From: Posidonia oceanica
Taxonomy: Eukaryota > Streptophyta > Magnoliopsida > Alismatales > Posidoniaceae
Direction: 5' to 3'
Assembly: GCA_037176725.1 (NCBI GenBank)
Contig: JAZBRS010000014.1
Span: 78,970,501 to 79,034,500 of the forward strand
DNA: 64,000 nucleotides
Shown: positions 11,606 to 25,490 of the stretch, piece after piece
Layout of the letters: every line of letters begins with the position of its first letter
How positions within the stretch are numbered: the stretch's first letter is position 1
The notes under the pieces: generated by a model
Database searches by the model: none
What the model was told of the DNA's origin: nothing
Seen by the model: the letters and a program-made list of their open reading frames with translations, nothing else
Position numbers and translations under genes: made by a program

Positions 11606-14600
11606 GCGGCGGAATAAAACCTCGGCAAAACCATGCAGATGCAAATGCAAGGAGAGAGAACAAGAGAAGCGAAAGGGGAGGCAAACAGTGTGTGTGTGAG
11701 AACAGGCACTGTTTAAGGGCCACGCAGAGTAGGTGTAAAGACCTACACTGGGAGAACAAGCAAGTGGAGGGATTACCACCGCTTTGTGACTGTTTCCCAC
11801 TAAACCGCTCCACGATGTGTCTCGCACGCTACCCAAAGCTCGCGATGCGATCGGATCGTGGAAAGGGTGGAAGAAAGTCGCAATAAGTGGTGAATCCAGG
11901 GTAAACACGACACAAAACACTTGGGAATACGCAAAAGGAGGAACGGAATTGATAGATAAGAAGAGGAAGTCCTATTCTACATGTTCGAGGAAACAAAAAG
12001 CGAAAACGATGCATGCAATGCAAATGGTATGCAAATGAATGCTGTGCAGGGGTTCAGAAGGACTTACCTGGAAAATCTGAGGCCTGATCTGAGATCTACT
12101 TAGTCCATGCTGAAGAGCGCTCCGCCGGGGTCGTCCGGGTAGCTTATTTGAGAAGATCCAACGGCCGGATCGGAAGATATCACAGCTTCAAGACGGAGGG
12201 GCCAGAACAGAGGAGAAGAATGGATCTAAGTGTACAGGGGGTCCTAGAGGTGTGCAAAACAGGTCCTCCCTTGTGAATGGGAGCTGATGATACTTAAGTG
12301 TGTGCAAAGGATGCAAAAAACTAGAATGCATGAGTGCAATGCATGCAGAATGCAAGAAAAGGCTTAAGGGTGATTTTTCAGAAAATTGGGGATTTAAATG
12401 CAATTTTTGAAAGGATGGGGGTCTAAATGCAAAGGTTTTGAAAAGTTTGGGGCTTTTATGCAAGGATTTTGAAAAAAGGAGGGTCTGCATGCAATTTTAC
12501 AAAAGACAGGGTTTAAAATGCAATTTTCCAAGAGGGGTATGCATCAGGACAAGTTTTGAAATCATGTGGCAAGTTAGGATTCAATTTTGAAATCATTAGG
12601 GCCTAAAATGCAATTTTTCCAGCAAAACAGGGGTCTAGTGGGTCTGGGAATGCAGATGGGGGACCTATATGCAATTTTCCAAACATGCAGGGTTTAAAAT
12701 GCAATTTTATAAGCAAATATATGCATTTAAATGATTTTTATAAGCATGCAGAGGACCTATGTGCAATTTTCAAATTATGCAGGGTCAAAAATGCAATTTT
12801 ATAAGCAAAATATGCATTAAAATGACTACTGTGCATTGAGGAAGGACCTATATGCAAAAAATCAGAAAACAGGAGGGAAATAATGCAATGCAGTAAGCAA
12901 AAATTGGAAAATAAAAACTAAGTTAACAGGACAGAAGACTAAATGGCAATTACAGAAAACAATAAGGACCTAAAATGCAATTTTATATGGCAAACTTAGG
13001 GGATTAAATCAAATTAAATAGCTGCAGGACTAAAATGCAATAATCAAAAGCTGGAGGGCCAAAATCAAATTTATTACTGAAGGAAAGCACAGTAAAAGGA
13101 CTGACATGCAAATAAAGAGAACTACATATTTTTCATGCAATTTTAAATGGTTTTAATTCAGAAATAAACAGATTTAATCAAATAAAGGACCTGAACGCAA
13201 ATAAGTAAGAACTAAGACCAAAAAAGCAATATTTGGTAAAATAACCAACGTAGCAGAAAATAAGTGCACAGTGAAATGGCCGACGGCCATGGACACTGTA
13301 GCAAAAGCTACCAGTGTCCATGAATGCCGGCACAAGGGAGTTGGTGCGGCGCAGACCGGCGGGCGGGCTTCACTAGGACCTGACGGAGCTCGGGCGACGT
13401 CCGGCGAGGTTCGACGCTGGCTGGAGCGAACCGGAGAAGTCACCGGAGGTCTGCAGACCTTCTCAGGCGCAGTCCGGGCGGACGAGGCGGCGTCGCTGCG
13501 ATCTGAAGGCCGGAGCATGCTTCTGGGACCCGTGCGGAGTGGAGGCAGCTGCTGGAGCGACGTTCTGCTGACCGGAGCGGCGGGACGTACTGTGAAGCTC
13601 GTCGGAGAAGACGACGCTGACCCAGCGTTGACCCGGCGCAGGAGAGAAGGAAATCCCAGGCTGAGGGGCGGAAAAGCAAGAGAAGAGGGAGTCTAACCTA
13701 GGGATGAAGAGAGTTACCTGTTTCCATGGCTGAGGAGTCCTCCTGACGTCAACTGATCCAGGGATCAACGGTGAGGTTGGTCCGACTGCTGCGGGCGTCT
13801 CCGGTTGCTTCTGGGCATCCGGTTCTGCTCAGCGCGACGCTCCGGAGCTTGCTGAATGATCGGAGGGCAGCTGCGAAGACCGGCGCGACAAATGGGTTCA
13901 GTGGGTTCACAGCTGGATGCCGGAGGTGGGGGTGGATGTCCGTCGCACTCTGGGTCAATTGGAGGGTGCCGGTGACTTGCTGGAGGTTGGGTGAAGGGTT
14001 TTGGGTGGTTAAATTGGATCGTGGGGACCTGTAGGTGGAGTTTGCAGGTGGGGTGATCTTCTGGCAGAGGAAGGTCACAGGTGTTTGTGGTGGTTTGCTT
14101 GGTCTGTGAGGGGGGAGAAGGCTGGAGCTTTGGGGGGTTAGAAAGCTGGTGATCAGGTGAGTTAGGGTGTGGAATTTGGGAAGGTTTCAAGGGCTATGGT
14201 GTTGGGAATTTCTGGGAGGAAAGGAGTTGGGTTCTGCTGAGAATTTTGGGTGTTCGGGGGCGGTTTCTGGAGTGGAAAGGCTGAGGGATGGAGGGGCTGC
14301 GATGCTGGGATTCTGGGTGAGGTTGGGGGAGGAATTGGGTGCGGTTTAGGGTTTGGAACCGGCTTGGTTTCTGGGGAAGAGGAGGGCGAAGTTGCTGCTG
14401 GTTTCAGAGGAGGAAGAAGGAGGGGAATGCTGGGAATTCTCTCTGGATTCCTTAGCTCTCTCTCTCGGATGACCAAAGGCTGAAGAGGAGGGAACGAAGT
14501 GCTAGTTTTAACAGAGGAGGAAGCTGCTGGGCGCGCTGTGGATTTTTGAAATCCCACCGGTGCCGAACACTGCAGCTGATGGAGAGGCGGTCGGCGAGAA

Positions 14601-16442
14601 GACGGGCAGTAAATGCCCTCTCGGAAGATCCGCAGAGAGCGAAGAGAGGAGAGGCGAACTGGTGCTGAGGTGATCGGGAGGGAGAAGCGAAGTTAAATTT
14701 TAAAGAAGATCGCGGGAAGGAGAAGAAGAAGTTGAAGAGGAAGAAGAAGAAGAAGGAGGGAAGAGGAGGGTGGAAGGTTGCGGGCCGGGCTGCGCGAAGA
14801 AAAAAAGAAAAAGAAAGAAAAGAAAGAAGGAAGGTGGAACGGGCCGGACTGGGCCCAGCAGGAGAAAGAAAAGAAGAAGAAAAAGGAAGAAAGGGAGACA
14901 TGGAAGGGAAAAAGAGGAGAAATAAATTAGATAAAAATAAAATAAAAATAGATAAAAATATTAGAATGGTTGTGCTTTAAGTTAGGACCGTGATTAAATT
15001 TTTTAATGACTGTTTTTGCTTGGTTAATCAGGTTTAGAGGGATTTTGGGTTTGATTAGGGTTTTAAGGGTTTTCTTTGTTTTTAATTTGTTTTTTTTATT
15101 TTGATTAAATGTTTGTTAAGTCTTTTAAGTTGTTTTTTAATTATGTTTTTCTTGTTAAGTACTTGGGATGTTAATTAGGATTTTTTAAGGTTTGTTTTTA
15201 GATTAATTAGGGTGAGTTTTGGCTTTTGATTTTAGTCTTTTAAGATTTTTCTTTGGTCTTCTTTGATTTGCTTTTTCTTAATTTTGTTTGTTAAATTCTT
15301 TTAGCATTTTTTCTTAGGTTAGGTTCTCTTGTTAAGTTTTTAATTAGCTGTTCTTAAATTTTGATTGTTTGTTTTATTATTTTTTAATTATGTTCTCAAT
15401 TTTTTTTTGAGAGTTGTTAAGTTAGGTTTTCCCTTCTTAATTATTAGCCCTTGCATTTCTTAAGTGTTTTCTTTCTTTTAGGGTTTGTTTTCTAGGTTGT
15501 TTTTAATAGGATTTTACTTTTAGCTGCTTTGATTACATTCCGATTTTTTCCTTGATTTTACAGCATTTTCTTTTGGTTTGTTTTGCATTTTTTTTAGCTT
15601 GCATTCTTGGTTTTCCATTTTAGCTAGATTTAGTTGGGTTTAGGTTTTTAATTGTTTGCTTAATATTTTTAATTATTTTTCTTAGGGTTTTGGTTTGTTT
15701 TCCTTTTGTCTTAAAGTTTTTAGAGGTTTTTAAGGATTTTTGAGGGGCTTAGTAAAAAGAAAGAAAAAGAAGAAGAGAAGGAGGAGAAAAAGGGAAAAAG
15801 GAAGAATAAAGGGGAAAGAGAGGAGTTGAAAGAAAATAATTTTTTTTGGAAGTCAGGGAAAATGCTAAAAATAAGATAAAAATAGAAATAAGATTGAGAA
15901 GAGATAGATGCGTAAGGGGGGCCCACAGCCAGGCAAGAAAAAAAAGAGAGAAGGGGATGAAAAGAGGGAGGATAATCGGGAGAGAGAGAGGAGAGAGAAA
16001 AGAATAATCCAAGAGAGAGAAAAGGATAATTTGGGTGAAAGGAGGGTTTAAAGGTTTCAAAAAGGATTGAAATTTGGTGGGTGTGTAGCCTACGGTTTCT
16101 AGTGTTGGTTCTGGGGATTTGGTTTAGTTTTGAGAAAGTTTTAGAGGGGTTTTGAGGTGTAGAAAAAGGGTAGTTTTACCTAGGCTTCCTAGGGTTTTTG
16201 GGGGTGGTTTTGGTTTGAAAGTTTCTAGGATTTTTGGTGGGTTTGTTAAGTCAGGGATGGTGAGTTTTCCTATGGTTTTTGGGTAAGTTTTGGGCTTGGG
16301 GAATAGGTGTAGGCTTAGGTCAAGTTAGGCTTGTTTTGAAGGGTAAGATGAAGGTGATTGGTGTAGTTTTGACCCAGGTTTAGATCCAGAAGTCGCCAGA
16401 AGGTCCCAATTGGTCCAAGCCTGTCAAGATGAGGTGTCAACA

Positions 16443-19400
16443 ATATGCATCAGGACAAGTTTTGAAATCATGTGGCAAGTTAGGATGCAATTTTGAAATC
16501 ATTAGGGTCTAAAATGCAATTTTTCCTGCAAAACAGGGGTCTAGTGATCTGGGAATGCAAATGGGGGACCTATATGCAATTTTCCAAACATGCAGGGTCT
16601 AAAATGCAATTTTATAAGTAAAATATGCATTTAAATGATTTTAATAAGCATGTAGAGGACCTATGTGCAATTTTCAAATTATGCAGGGTCAAAAATGTAA
16701 TTTTATAAGCAAAATATGCATTAAAATGACTACTGTGCATTGAGGAAGGACCTATATGCAAAAATCAGAAAACAGGGGGGAAATAATGCAATGCAGTAAG
16801 CAAAAATTTGAAAATAAAAACTAAGTTAACAGGACAGAAGACTAAATGGCAATTACAGAAAACAATAAGGACCTAAAATGCAATTTTATATGGCAAACTT
16901 AGGGGATTAAATCAAATTAAACAGCTGCAGGACTAAAATGCAATAATCAAAAGCTGAAGGGCCAAAATCAAATTTATTACTGAAGGAAAGCACAGTAAAA
17001 GGACTGACATGCAAATAAAGAGAACTACATATTTTTCATGCAATTTTAAATGGTTTTAATTCAGAAATAAACAGATTTAATCAAATAAAGGACCTGAACG
17101 CAAATAAGCAAGAACTAAGACCAAAAAAGCAATATTTGGTAAAATAACCAAGGTAGCAAAAAATAAGTGCACAGTGAAATGGCCGATGGCCATGGACACT
17201 GTAGCAAAAGCTACCAGTGTCCATGAACGCCGGCACAGGGGAGTTGGTGCGGCGTAGACCGGCGGGCGGGCTTCACCTCGACCTGACGAAGCTCGGGCGA
17301 CGTCCGGCGAGGTTCGACGCTGGCTGGAGCGAACCGGAGAAGTCACCGGAGGTCTGCAGACCTTCTCAGGCGCAGTCCGGGCGGACAAGGCGGCGTCGCT
17401 GCGATCTGAAGGCCGGAGCATGCTTCTGGGACCCGTGCGGAGTGGAGGCAGCTGCTGGAGCGACGTTCTGCTGACCGGAGCGGTGAGACATACTGTGAAG
17501 CTCGTCGGAGAAGACGACGCTGACCCAGCGTTGACCTGGTGCAGGAGAGAAGGAAATCCCAGGCTGAGGGGCGGAAAAGCAAGAGAAGAGGGAGTCTAAC
17601 CTAGGGATGAAGAGAGTTACCTGTTTCCGTGGCTGAGGAGTCCTCCCGACGTCGGCTGATCCAGGGATCGACGGTGAGGTTGGTCCGGCTGCTGTGGACG
17701 TCTCCGGTTGCTTCTGGGCGTCCGATTCTGCTCAGCGCGACGCTCCGGAGCTTGCTGAATGATCGGAGGGCAGCTGCGAAGATCGGCACAACAAATGGGT
17801 TCAGTGGGTTCACAGCTGGATGCCGGAGGTGGGGGTGGATGTCCGTCGCACTCTGGGTCAATTGGAGGGTGCCGGTGACTTGCTGGAGGTTGGGTGAAGG
17901 GTTTTGGGTGGTTAAATTGGATCGTGGGGACCTGTAGGTGGAGTTTGCAGGTGGGGTGATCTTCTGGCAGAGGAAGGTCACAGGTGTTTGTGGTGGTTTG
18001 CTTGGTCTGTGAGGGGGGAGAAGGCTGGAGCTTTGGGGGGTTAGAAAGCTGGTGATCAGGTGAGTTAGGGTGTGGAATTTGGGATGGTTTCAAGGGCTGT
18101 GGTGTTGGGAATTTCTGGGAGGAAAGGAGTTGGGTTCTGCTGAGAATTTTGGGTGTTCGGGGGCGGTTTCTGGAGTGGAAAGGCTGAGGGATGGAGGGGC
18201 TGCGATGCTGGGATTCTGGGTGAGGTTGGGGGAGGATTTGGGTGCGGTTTATGGTCTGGAACCGGCTTGGTTTCAGGGGAAGAGGTGGGTGAAGTTGCTG
18301 CTGGTTTCAGAGGAGGAAGAAGGAGGGGAATGCTGGGAATTCTCTCTGGATTCCTTAGCTCTCTCTCTCGGATGACCAAAGGCTGAAGAGGAGGGAACGA
18401 AGTGCTGGTTTTAACAGAGGAGGAAGCTGCTGGGCGCGCTGTGGATTTTTGAAATCCCACTGGCGCCGAACATTGCAGCTGATGGAGAGGCTGTCGGCAA
18501 GAAGACGGGCAGTAAATGCCCTCCCGGAAGATCCGCAGAGAGCGAAGAGAGGAGAGGCGAACTGGTGCTGAGGTGATCGGGAGGGAGAAGCGAAGTTAAA
18601 TTTTAAAGAAGATCGCGGGAAGGAGAAGAAGAAGTTGAAGAGGAAGAAGAAGAAGAAGGAGGGAAGAGGAGGGTGGAAGGTTGCGGGCCGGGCTACGCGA
18701 AGAAAAAAAGAAAAAGAAAGAAAAGAAAGAAGGAAGGTGGAACGGGCCGGACTGGGCCCAGCAGGAGAAAGAAAAGAAGAAGAAAAAGGAAGAAATGGAG
18801 AAATGGAAGGGAAAAAGAGGAGAAATAAATTAGATAAAAATAAAATAAAAATAGGTAAAATTATTAGAGTGATTCTATTTTAAGTTAGGACCGTGATTAA
18901 ATTTTTTAATGACTGTTTTCGGTTGGTTAATCAGGTTTAGAGGAATTTTGGGTTTGATTAGGGTTTTAAGGGTTTTCTTTGTTTTTGATTTGTTTTTTAC
19001 TTTAATTAAATGTTTGTTAAGCCTTTTAAGTTGTTTTTTTTTTAATTATGTTTTTCTTGTTAAGTACTCGGGATGTTAATTAGGATTTTTTTAAGTTTGC
19101 TTTTAAATTAATTAGAGTGGGTTTTAGATTTTTGGGTTTTTAGTCTTTTAGGATTTTTATTAAGTCCTCTTTAAATTATATTTTGATCTTTTGTTTGTTA
19201 TGTTTTCTTGATGTTTTTTAGTTAAGTTTCTCTTGTTTAATTAAGTGCTTTTAAATCTTTGATTGTTTCTTCTTTTTTTCTTTTTAATTAAGTTTTTAAG
19301 TTGTTCTTTTTAGATTTGTTAAGTTAAGTTTTCCATTAATTATTTGTCTTAGTGTTTTTAATTGTTTTCCTTCTTCTTAGGGTTTGCTTTTTGATTATTT

Positions 19401-20337
19401 TTTAGTGGGGTTTTTACTTTGCTTGTTTTTGGTTACATTTTAGTTTTTTCCTTGATTTTACAGCATTTTCTTTTGGTTTGTTTTGCATTCTTTAGCTTGC
19501 ATTCTTAGTTTTCTATTTTAGCTAGATTTAGTTGGGTTTAGGTTTTTAATTGTTTGTTTAATGTTTTTAATTATTTTTCTTAGGGTTTTGGTTTGTTTTC
19601 CTTTTGTTTTAGAGTTTTAGAGGTTTTTAAGGGTTTTTTAGGGACTTAGTAAAAGAAGGAAAAAGAAAAGGAGAAGGAGGAGGAAAAGGGAGAAGAGGAG
19701 GAATAAAGGGGAAAGAGAGGAGTTGAAAGAAAATAATTCTTTTGAAAGTCAAAGAAAATGCTAAAAATAAGATAAAAATAGGAACAAGATTGAGAAGAGA
19801 TAGGAGCACAAGGGGGGCCCACAGCCCGACAAGAAAAAGGGAGAGAAGGGGATGCAAAGAAGGAGGATAATCAGGAGAGAGAGAGGAGAGAGAAAAGAAT
19901 AATCCAAGAGAGAGAAAACGATAATTTGGGTAAATGGGGGGTTTAAAGGTTTTGAAAAGGGGTGAAAGTTGGGGAATGTGTAGCCTAGGGTCTCTAGTGT
20001 TGGTCCTAGGGCTTTGGTTTAGTTTTGAGAAGGTTTTAGAAGGGTTTTGAGGTGTAGAAAAGGGGTAGTTTTACCTAGGCTTTCTAGGGTTTTTGGGAAT
20101 GGTTTTGGGTTGAGAATTTCAAAGTGTTTGGGTAGGTTTGCTAAGTTGGGAGTGATGGGTTTTCCTATGGTTTTTGGGTAAGTTTTGGGCTTGAGAAATA
20201 GGTGTAGGCTTAGGTCAAGTTAGGCTTGATTTGAAGAGAAAGATGAAAAAGGTTGTGGTTGTTTTGACCTAGGTTTAGATCCAGGAGTCACCAGAAGGTC
20301 CCAATTGGTTCAAGCCTGTCAAGATGGGGTGTCAACA
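16443..20337 (-). mobile_element. Tat/Ogre-like Gypsy LTR (E1b), first 3.9 kb only
   Basis: Starts TGTTGACACC at 20337 on the minus strand and follows E1a closely at an offset of 3906 bp, through the leader, GC-rich block and into the TGCA-word tract. It ends at ATATGCATCAGG (16443), where the start of E1a abuts it. The two copies are clearly the same subfamily, with scattered substitutions and small indels. The remaining tail is absent here and would be expected on the other side of E1a. Confidence 0.85.
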
Positions 20338-20394
20338 CTCGTCAACCCTGAGCAGCGGCCTCGCTTCGCTTGACCTCGCTCAGGGAGGGGCATC
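20338..20394 (+). other. E2 internal 3' tail with polypurine tract
   Basis: 57 bp ending CTCGCTCAGGGAGGGGCATC directly before an LTR start. The same words (TTGACCTCGCTCAG, GAGGGGCATC) precede the LTR at 46752. GGGAGGGGCATC is the likely plus-strand primer. It marks the following LTR as a 3' LTR. Confidence 0.8.
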
Positions 20395-23300
20395 TGTTGA
20401 CACCCCATTTTAACAGGCCGGATCGAGTGGAATCTTCTGGTGGCTTCTGAACCCAAACCTAGGTCCAAACCCACACCATTCTCTTCCTCTTTCCCCTCAA
20501 AACAAGCCCGAACTCAACCTAAGATTACACCCCTTTCCTGAACCCAAAAACTACCCAAAAACCATAGGAAAACTCACCCTTCCCAACTTAGCAAACCTGC
20601 CAAAAAGCCCTTAGAATTTCAAACCAAAACCGCTCCCAAAAACCCTAGAAAACTTAGGCAAAACTACCCTTTTTCTACACCTCAAAACCCTTTCAAAACT
20701 TTCTCAAAACCAAACCAAAACCCTAGGACGAAGACTAGAAACCCTAGACTACACACCCACCAAATTTTACCCCTTTTCGAAACCTCTAGACCTCCTTTTG
20801 CCTAAATTATCCTTTTCTCTCTCCTGGATTATTCTTTTCTCTCTCCTCTCTCTCTCTCCTGATTATCCTCCCTCTTTTCATCTCCTTTTCTCCCTCTTTT
20901 TTGCCTGCTGTGGGCCCCGCTTGTGCTCTCATCTGTTCTCAATCTTATTCCTATTTTTATCTTATTTTTACCATTTTCTTTGATTTTCAAAAAATTACTT
21001 TCCTCTAACTCCTCTCTTTCCTATTTATTCCTCCATCTCCCCCTTTTCCTCTCCTTTCTAATTTCCTCTTCTCTTCTCTTACTAAACCTTTAAAAAACCT
21101 TTGAAAACCTTTAAAACTCTAAAACAAGAGAGAAACAAGTCAAAATCCTAAAAAGAAATAATTAGAAAACTAACCAAACAATTAAAAAACAAAGACCTAA
21201 CTAAATCCAACTAAAAAAGGGAAACCAAGAATGCAACTAAAAAATGCGGAACCAACCAAAAGAAAATGCTGTAAAATCAAGAAAAGAAAACAAAAACAAT
21301 CAAAACAAGTCAAAATAAGAACCTTACTAAAAAACAATCGAAAACAATTCCTAAAAAGAAAAGAAAACAATTAAAAAATACCAAGACAACTAATTAAGAA
21401 AAAAAGAAGAAACCTAACAAATATAAGAGGAAGAGCACAAAAACCAAATTAAAAAAAAAAGAGGGAAAATGATCCAAAAACACCCAACTAGAAATTTAAC
21501 AAGAAGACCTAACAAAAAAAGAAACTAATTAAAAGAACCCAACAAACAAAAATCAAAAGTAAACCAAAAAGACTTAAGCAAGAAAAGAGGACCAAAATCC
21601 AAAATGCAAAACCAACTCTAATTAGTTTAAAACAAACCTTAAAAAAATCCTAAGTAACATCCCAGGTATGTAACAAGGAAAACATAATTAGAAAACAACT
21701 TAAAAGACTTAACAAATATTTAATCAAAATCAAAAAACAAATCAAAATAAACAAAACTCTAAAAACCCTAATCAAAACCAAACCTCTTTGAACCCAACTA
21801 ATTAATCAAAAACAATTATTAAAAACTTAATCAAGGTCCCAACTTAAAACACAATCACTCTAAGAACTTCTCCTATTTTTGTTTTATTTTTATTTTTATT
21901 TTTTATCTAATTTATTTCTCTCCCTACTCTTCTTCCTTTCTTTCTTCCTTTCTATTTTTCCTTTCTTTCTTTTCTCCCTCCTTTCTTGGGCCCAGTTCGG
22001 CCTACCTCCCCTCTCCTCCTCCCTTTCTTTTTTTTTTTTCTTTTTTTTCCTTTTTTCTTTCCGCACGTGCAGAGCCCGGCCCACGACCCAGCGTTTCACC
22101 TCCTCCTTCCTTCTTCTTCTCTCGCCTTCTCTGATTTTGCTTTTCTCTTTCTGCAACCAGCTTCTGCTGCCGATAGCACATCGCCAGACCTGACCGTCCT
22201 TGCGCCTTGCACGCCTCCTGCTCAGGCTGGACCGGCATGCGCCGCCCTCTGCCCGTGCACCTGCCAAGCCTTCTGCCACGCCCTCTCCGAGCCATTAATG
22301 GCAACCAGAGATCCGGTAGTGGAAAACGATCAAAAGCCAGCAACCAGAGATCAAGACGACACCTTTTGGATTGCCCAGATCATCACCTTCTTCCTTGCAC
22401 TCCCCCAGCCTGAGAGAACCGAGAGATTTCTCCCCGCTTCCTCTGAAAAGAACCAGAATTTCCTTCCCCTTCGTCCGACTGAAACCAGACCCCAAACACC
22501 CTCCAAAATCACTCCCAATTCGCTCCCCAATCTCACCGAAACCTCCAGCATTCCTTCCCTTCATTCCACGACCAAATCACCCCGAACCACTCTGAAAACA
22601 CCCACAGAACCCAACACCCTCCACTCCAGAATTCCCCGCACCACAGCACACTAAACCTCCCCCAAACTCCGCCCCGTAACTCACTGGAACACCACCTTCC
22701 CAGACCACCAAACCCTCAGCCTTCATCCTCATCACAGACCGGACCTCCCACTACAAACACTTGCACCATTTTCTACCCAAAAATCAAACCATTAGCCAAC
22801 TCCCTCCACAGCATCCCTTAGACCAATTCAAGCCTCCAGCAACCTTCACCAAGCATCCAGAAGACCACCGGAGCCTTCCACTCAGCTCGAGGAGCAACAG
22901 AATCCTCCCCCCATCTCTGGTCATCTTCTGTGAACCCACTGAAGCCGAATCTTCCCCCGGGCTGCAGAACTCCGTTCTAGACATCCCAGAAGCACCGGAG
23001 CACATCACTGAGTGGATCCCAGCACGCCCGAGCCATCGACAGCATCTGCAACAGCCGGACTAACTCCGTCGGCAATCACTGAAGCAGCTGACGTCGGGGG
23101 GACTCCTCAGCCGCGGAATCAGGTACTGCACTCTCCCCTTAGCTTAGTCTCCCTCCTCTCTTGCTTTTCCACCCTTTAGACTAGGGTTCCAGCCCCTCTT
23201 GCCCGGAGTCAACGCCGCCGCTTCATCTTCTTCTCCGGCGAGCTCCGGCTCTGTCTCGCCGCTCCGGTTAGCAGAAAGTAGCTCCGATGGTCGCCTGAGG

Positions 23301-24785
23301 TCCGCACGACCTCCAGGAGTGCGGCCATGCTCTCAGATCCCATCCTCGACGCTCCGATCACCCGGTCTGCCTTCGGACAGTCTGCAGACCTCCGGCGCTT
23401 TCTCCGGCCAGCTCCGAGCCCCGCCGCCGCTCCCTGACGCGACCCAGACCTCTACCAAGCTCCGGAGAGCATCGCCGACCGTCCCGCGCGTCCCCAGCAC
23501 CCCTCCTCCGCTCGCGACGGCCACTGGTAGCACTGTGCTACAGTGGTCGTCGATCTGTAGAGTACTGTAGCATTATTTTTCGCTTAGCTTACTATTTTGT
23601 TGTTAAATTGCATGTTCAGTTTCTGTTTTCCATTTATTGCATTCTAGTCCTGCTCCTGTTAAAAATCCATTTAATTTCCTATGTTAATCTTATAAAATTG
23701 CATAAAAAAATCCAAAAATCAGCTAATTACATGTTAGTCCTTCAGTAGTTAATCTGATTTAAATACACATATTTTACCTTGATGTATTGCATTTCTGGTC
23801 CTTGTTAGTTTTTTGATTTGCAACTTAATCCTCTGATCTGTTAACTTAGGTTTTATTTACCTATTTTTCTTACTGCATTGCATTGTCTTCCCTCACAGTA
23901 TCTGATTTTTGCATATAGGTCCCTCATGATGTATAGCATGCATTTAAATGCATATTTTGCTTATAAAATTGCATTTTTGACCCTGCATGATTTACAAATT
24001 GCACATAAGTCCTCTGTTGATCATTTAAATGCATATTTTGCTTATAAAATTGCACTTCTTACCCTGCATGATTTGAAAATTGCATATAGGTCCTCTGAAT
24101 GCTCACAGTATGTATTTAAATGCATAGTTTGCTTATAAAATTGCATTTTTGCCTCTTTGCATGTTTGAAAAATTACATATAGGCCTCTGTTTGCATTCTA
24201 GACCACTCAGACCCCTGTTTTGCTGGAAGATTTGCATTTTAAACCCTGTTGATTTCAAAATTGCATGTCGACTTACCATTCAATTTCAAAACCTGCTCTG
24301 ATGCATAGCCACCCAGAAACTTTGCATTCTGAACCCTGCACTCTGTAAAATTGCATTCAAACCCCCATCTTTTTCAAAATTGCATGTGAGTCCCCTTTTT
24401 TTTTTTTCTGAAAAGTCATCCTTAAGTCTTTTCTTGCATTCTGCATGCATTGCATCCTTGCATCCGGCATCCTTTGCACACACTCAGGCATTTTTAGCTC
24501 CCGTTTACACAGGAGGACCTGTTTTGCACGCCTCTTAGGTCCCTTTTACACTTAGATCTTATCTTCTACCCTGTTCTGGCTTCCCGCCTTGAAGTCTAGA
24601 TATCTTCAGATCCGGCCGTTGGATCTTCTCAAGTAGCTGCCAGGACGACTCCGGCGGAGCGCTCTTCAGCACGGACCAATCAGATTTCAAATCAGGCTTC
24701 AGGTTCCCAAGGTAAGCCCTCCTGAACTTCGGCAGTGTTGTTTGCATATCATTCGCATTGCATGGCTTTTGCGTGCTTCTTTTCG

Positions 24786-25490
24786 CTTTGTTTCTCGCAC
24801 CGTTTTGCGTGCCGCCTTGTTTTCTCGCACTGTTTTGCGTGCCGTTTTGTTTTTCTCTCACCGTTTTGCGTGCCGCTTTGTTTTCTCGCACCGTTTTGCG
24901 TGCCGTTTTGCGTGCCGTCTTGTTTTCTTGCACCGTTTTGCATGCCATTTTGTTTCTCTCGCACCGTTTCGCGTGCCGCCTTGTTTCCTTGCACCGTTTC
25001 GCGTGCTGTTTTGTTTTTCTCGCACCGTTTTGCGTGCCTTTTTGTTTGCTTGCACTGTTTTGCGTGCCGCCCTTGTTTTCCCGCACCGTTTTGCATGTTG
25101 CCCTTGTTTTCTCGCACTGTTTTGCGTGCCGCCCTTGTTTTCTCGCACCGTTTTACGTGCCGCTTTGTTTTCTCGCACCATTTTGCGTGCCGCTCTGTTT
25201 TCTTGCACTGTTTTGCGTGCCTTGTTTTCTTACACCGTTTTGCGTGCCACCTTGTTTTCTTGCACCGTTTTGCATGCTGCCTTGTTTTCTTGCACCGTTT
25301 TACGTGCTGCCTCGTTTTCTTGCGCCATTTTGCATGCCAGCTTTGTTTCTTGCACCGTTTTGTGTGCTGCTTTGTTTTCTTGCACCGTTTTACGCTCTTG
25401 CTTCGTTTCTCGCACCGTTTTGCATGTCGGCTTCGTTTCTCGCACCGTTTTGCATGTCGGCTTCGTTTCTCGAACTGTTTTGTGTGTTTT
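24786..25490 (+). repeat. 30-bp tandem array in E2 (about 23 units)
   Basis: Unit close to TTTTCTCGCACCGTTTTGCG followed by TGCCGCCTTG, about 30 bp. This is the longest array in the window and uses a TTTTCTCGC/TTTTCTTGC variant rather than the CGCTTTTGG variant of P1. It gives open frames of 270 to 300 codons in all three plus frames and on the minus strand, none resembling a real protein. Confidence 0.95.

Larger units (their letters stand above)
10822..16442 (-). mobile_element. Tat/Ogre-like Gypsy LTR (E1a), 3' end interrupted at 10822
   Basis: On the minus strand the LTR starts TGTTGACACC at 16442. It holds a purine/pyrimidine stretch (15760-16030), a plus-strand C-poor T/G region (14990-15720), a second purine-rich stretch (14700-14960), the GC-rich block (14700-13262), the TGCA-word tract (13260-12250), the CCGTTGGATCTTCTC segment (about 12145-12175), the 30-bp array and the start of the tail. 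It stops at CCTAGG (10822), about 250 bp short of a normal LTR end, where P1 is inserted. The 12538-16442 part is repeated in the same direction as E1b. Confidence 0.85.
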
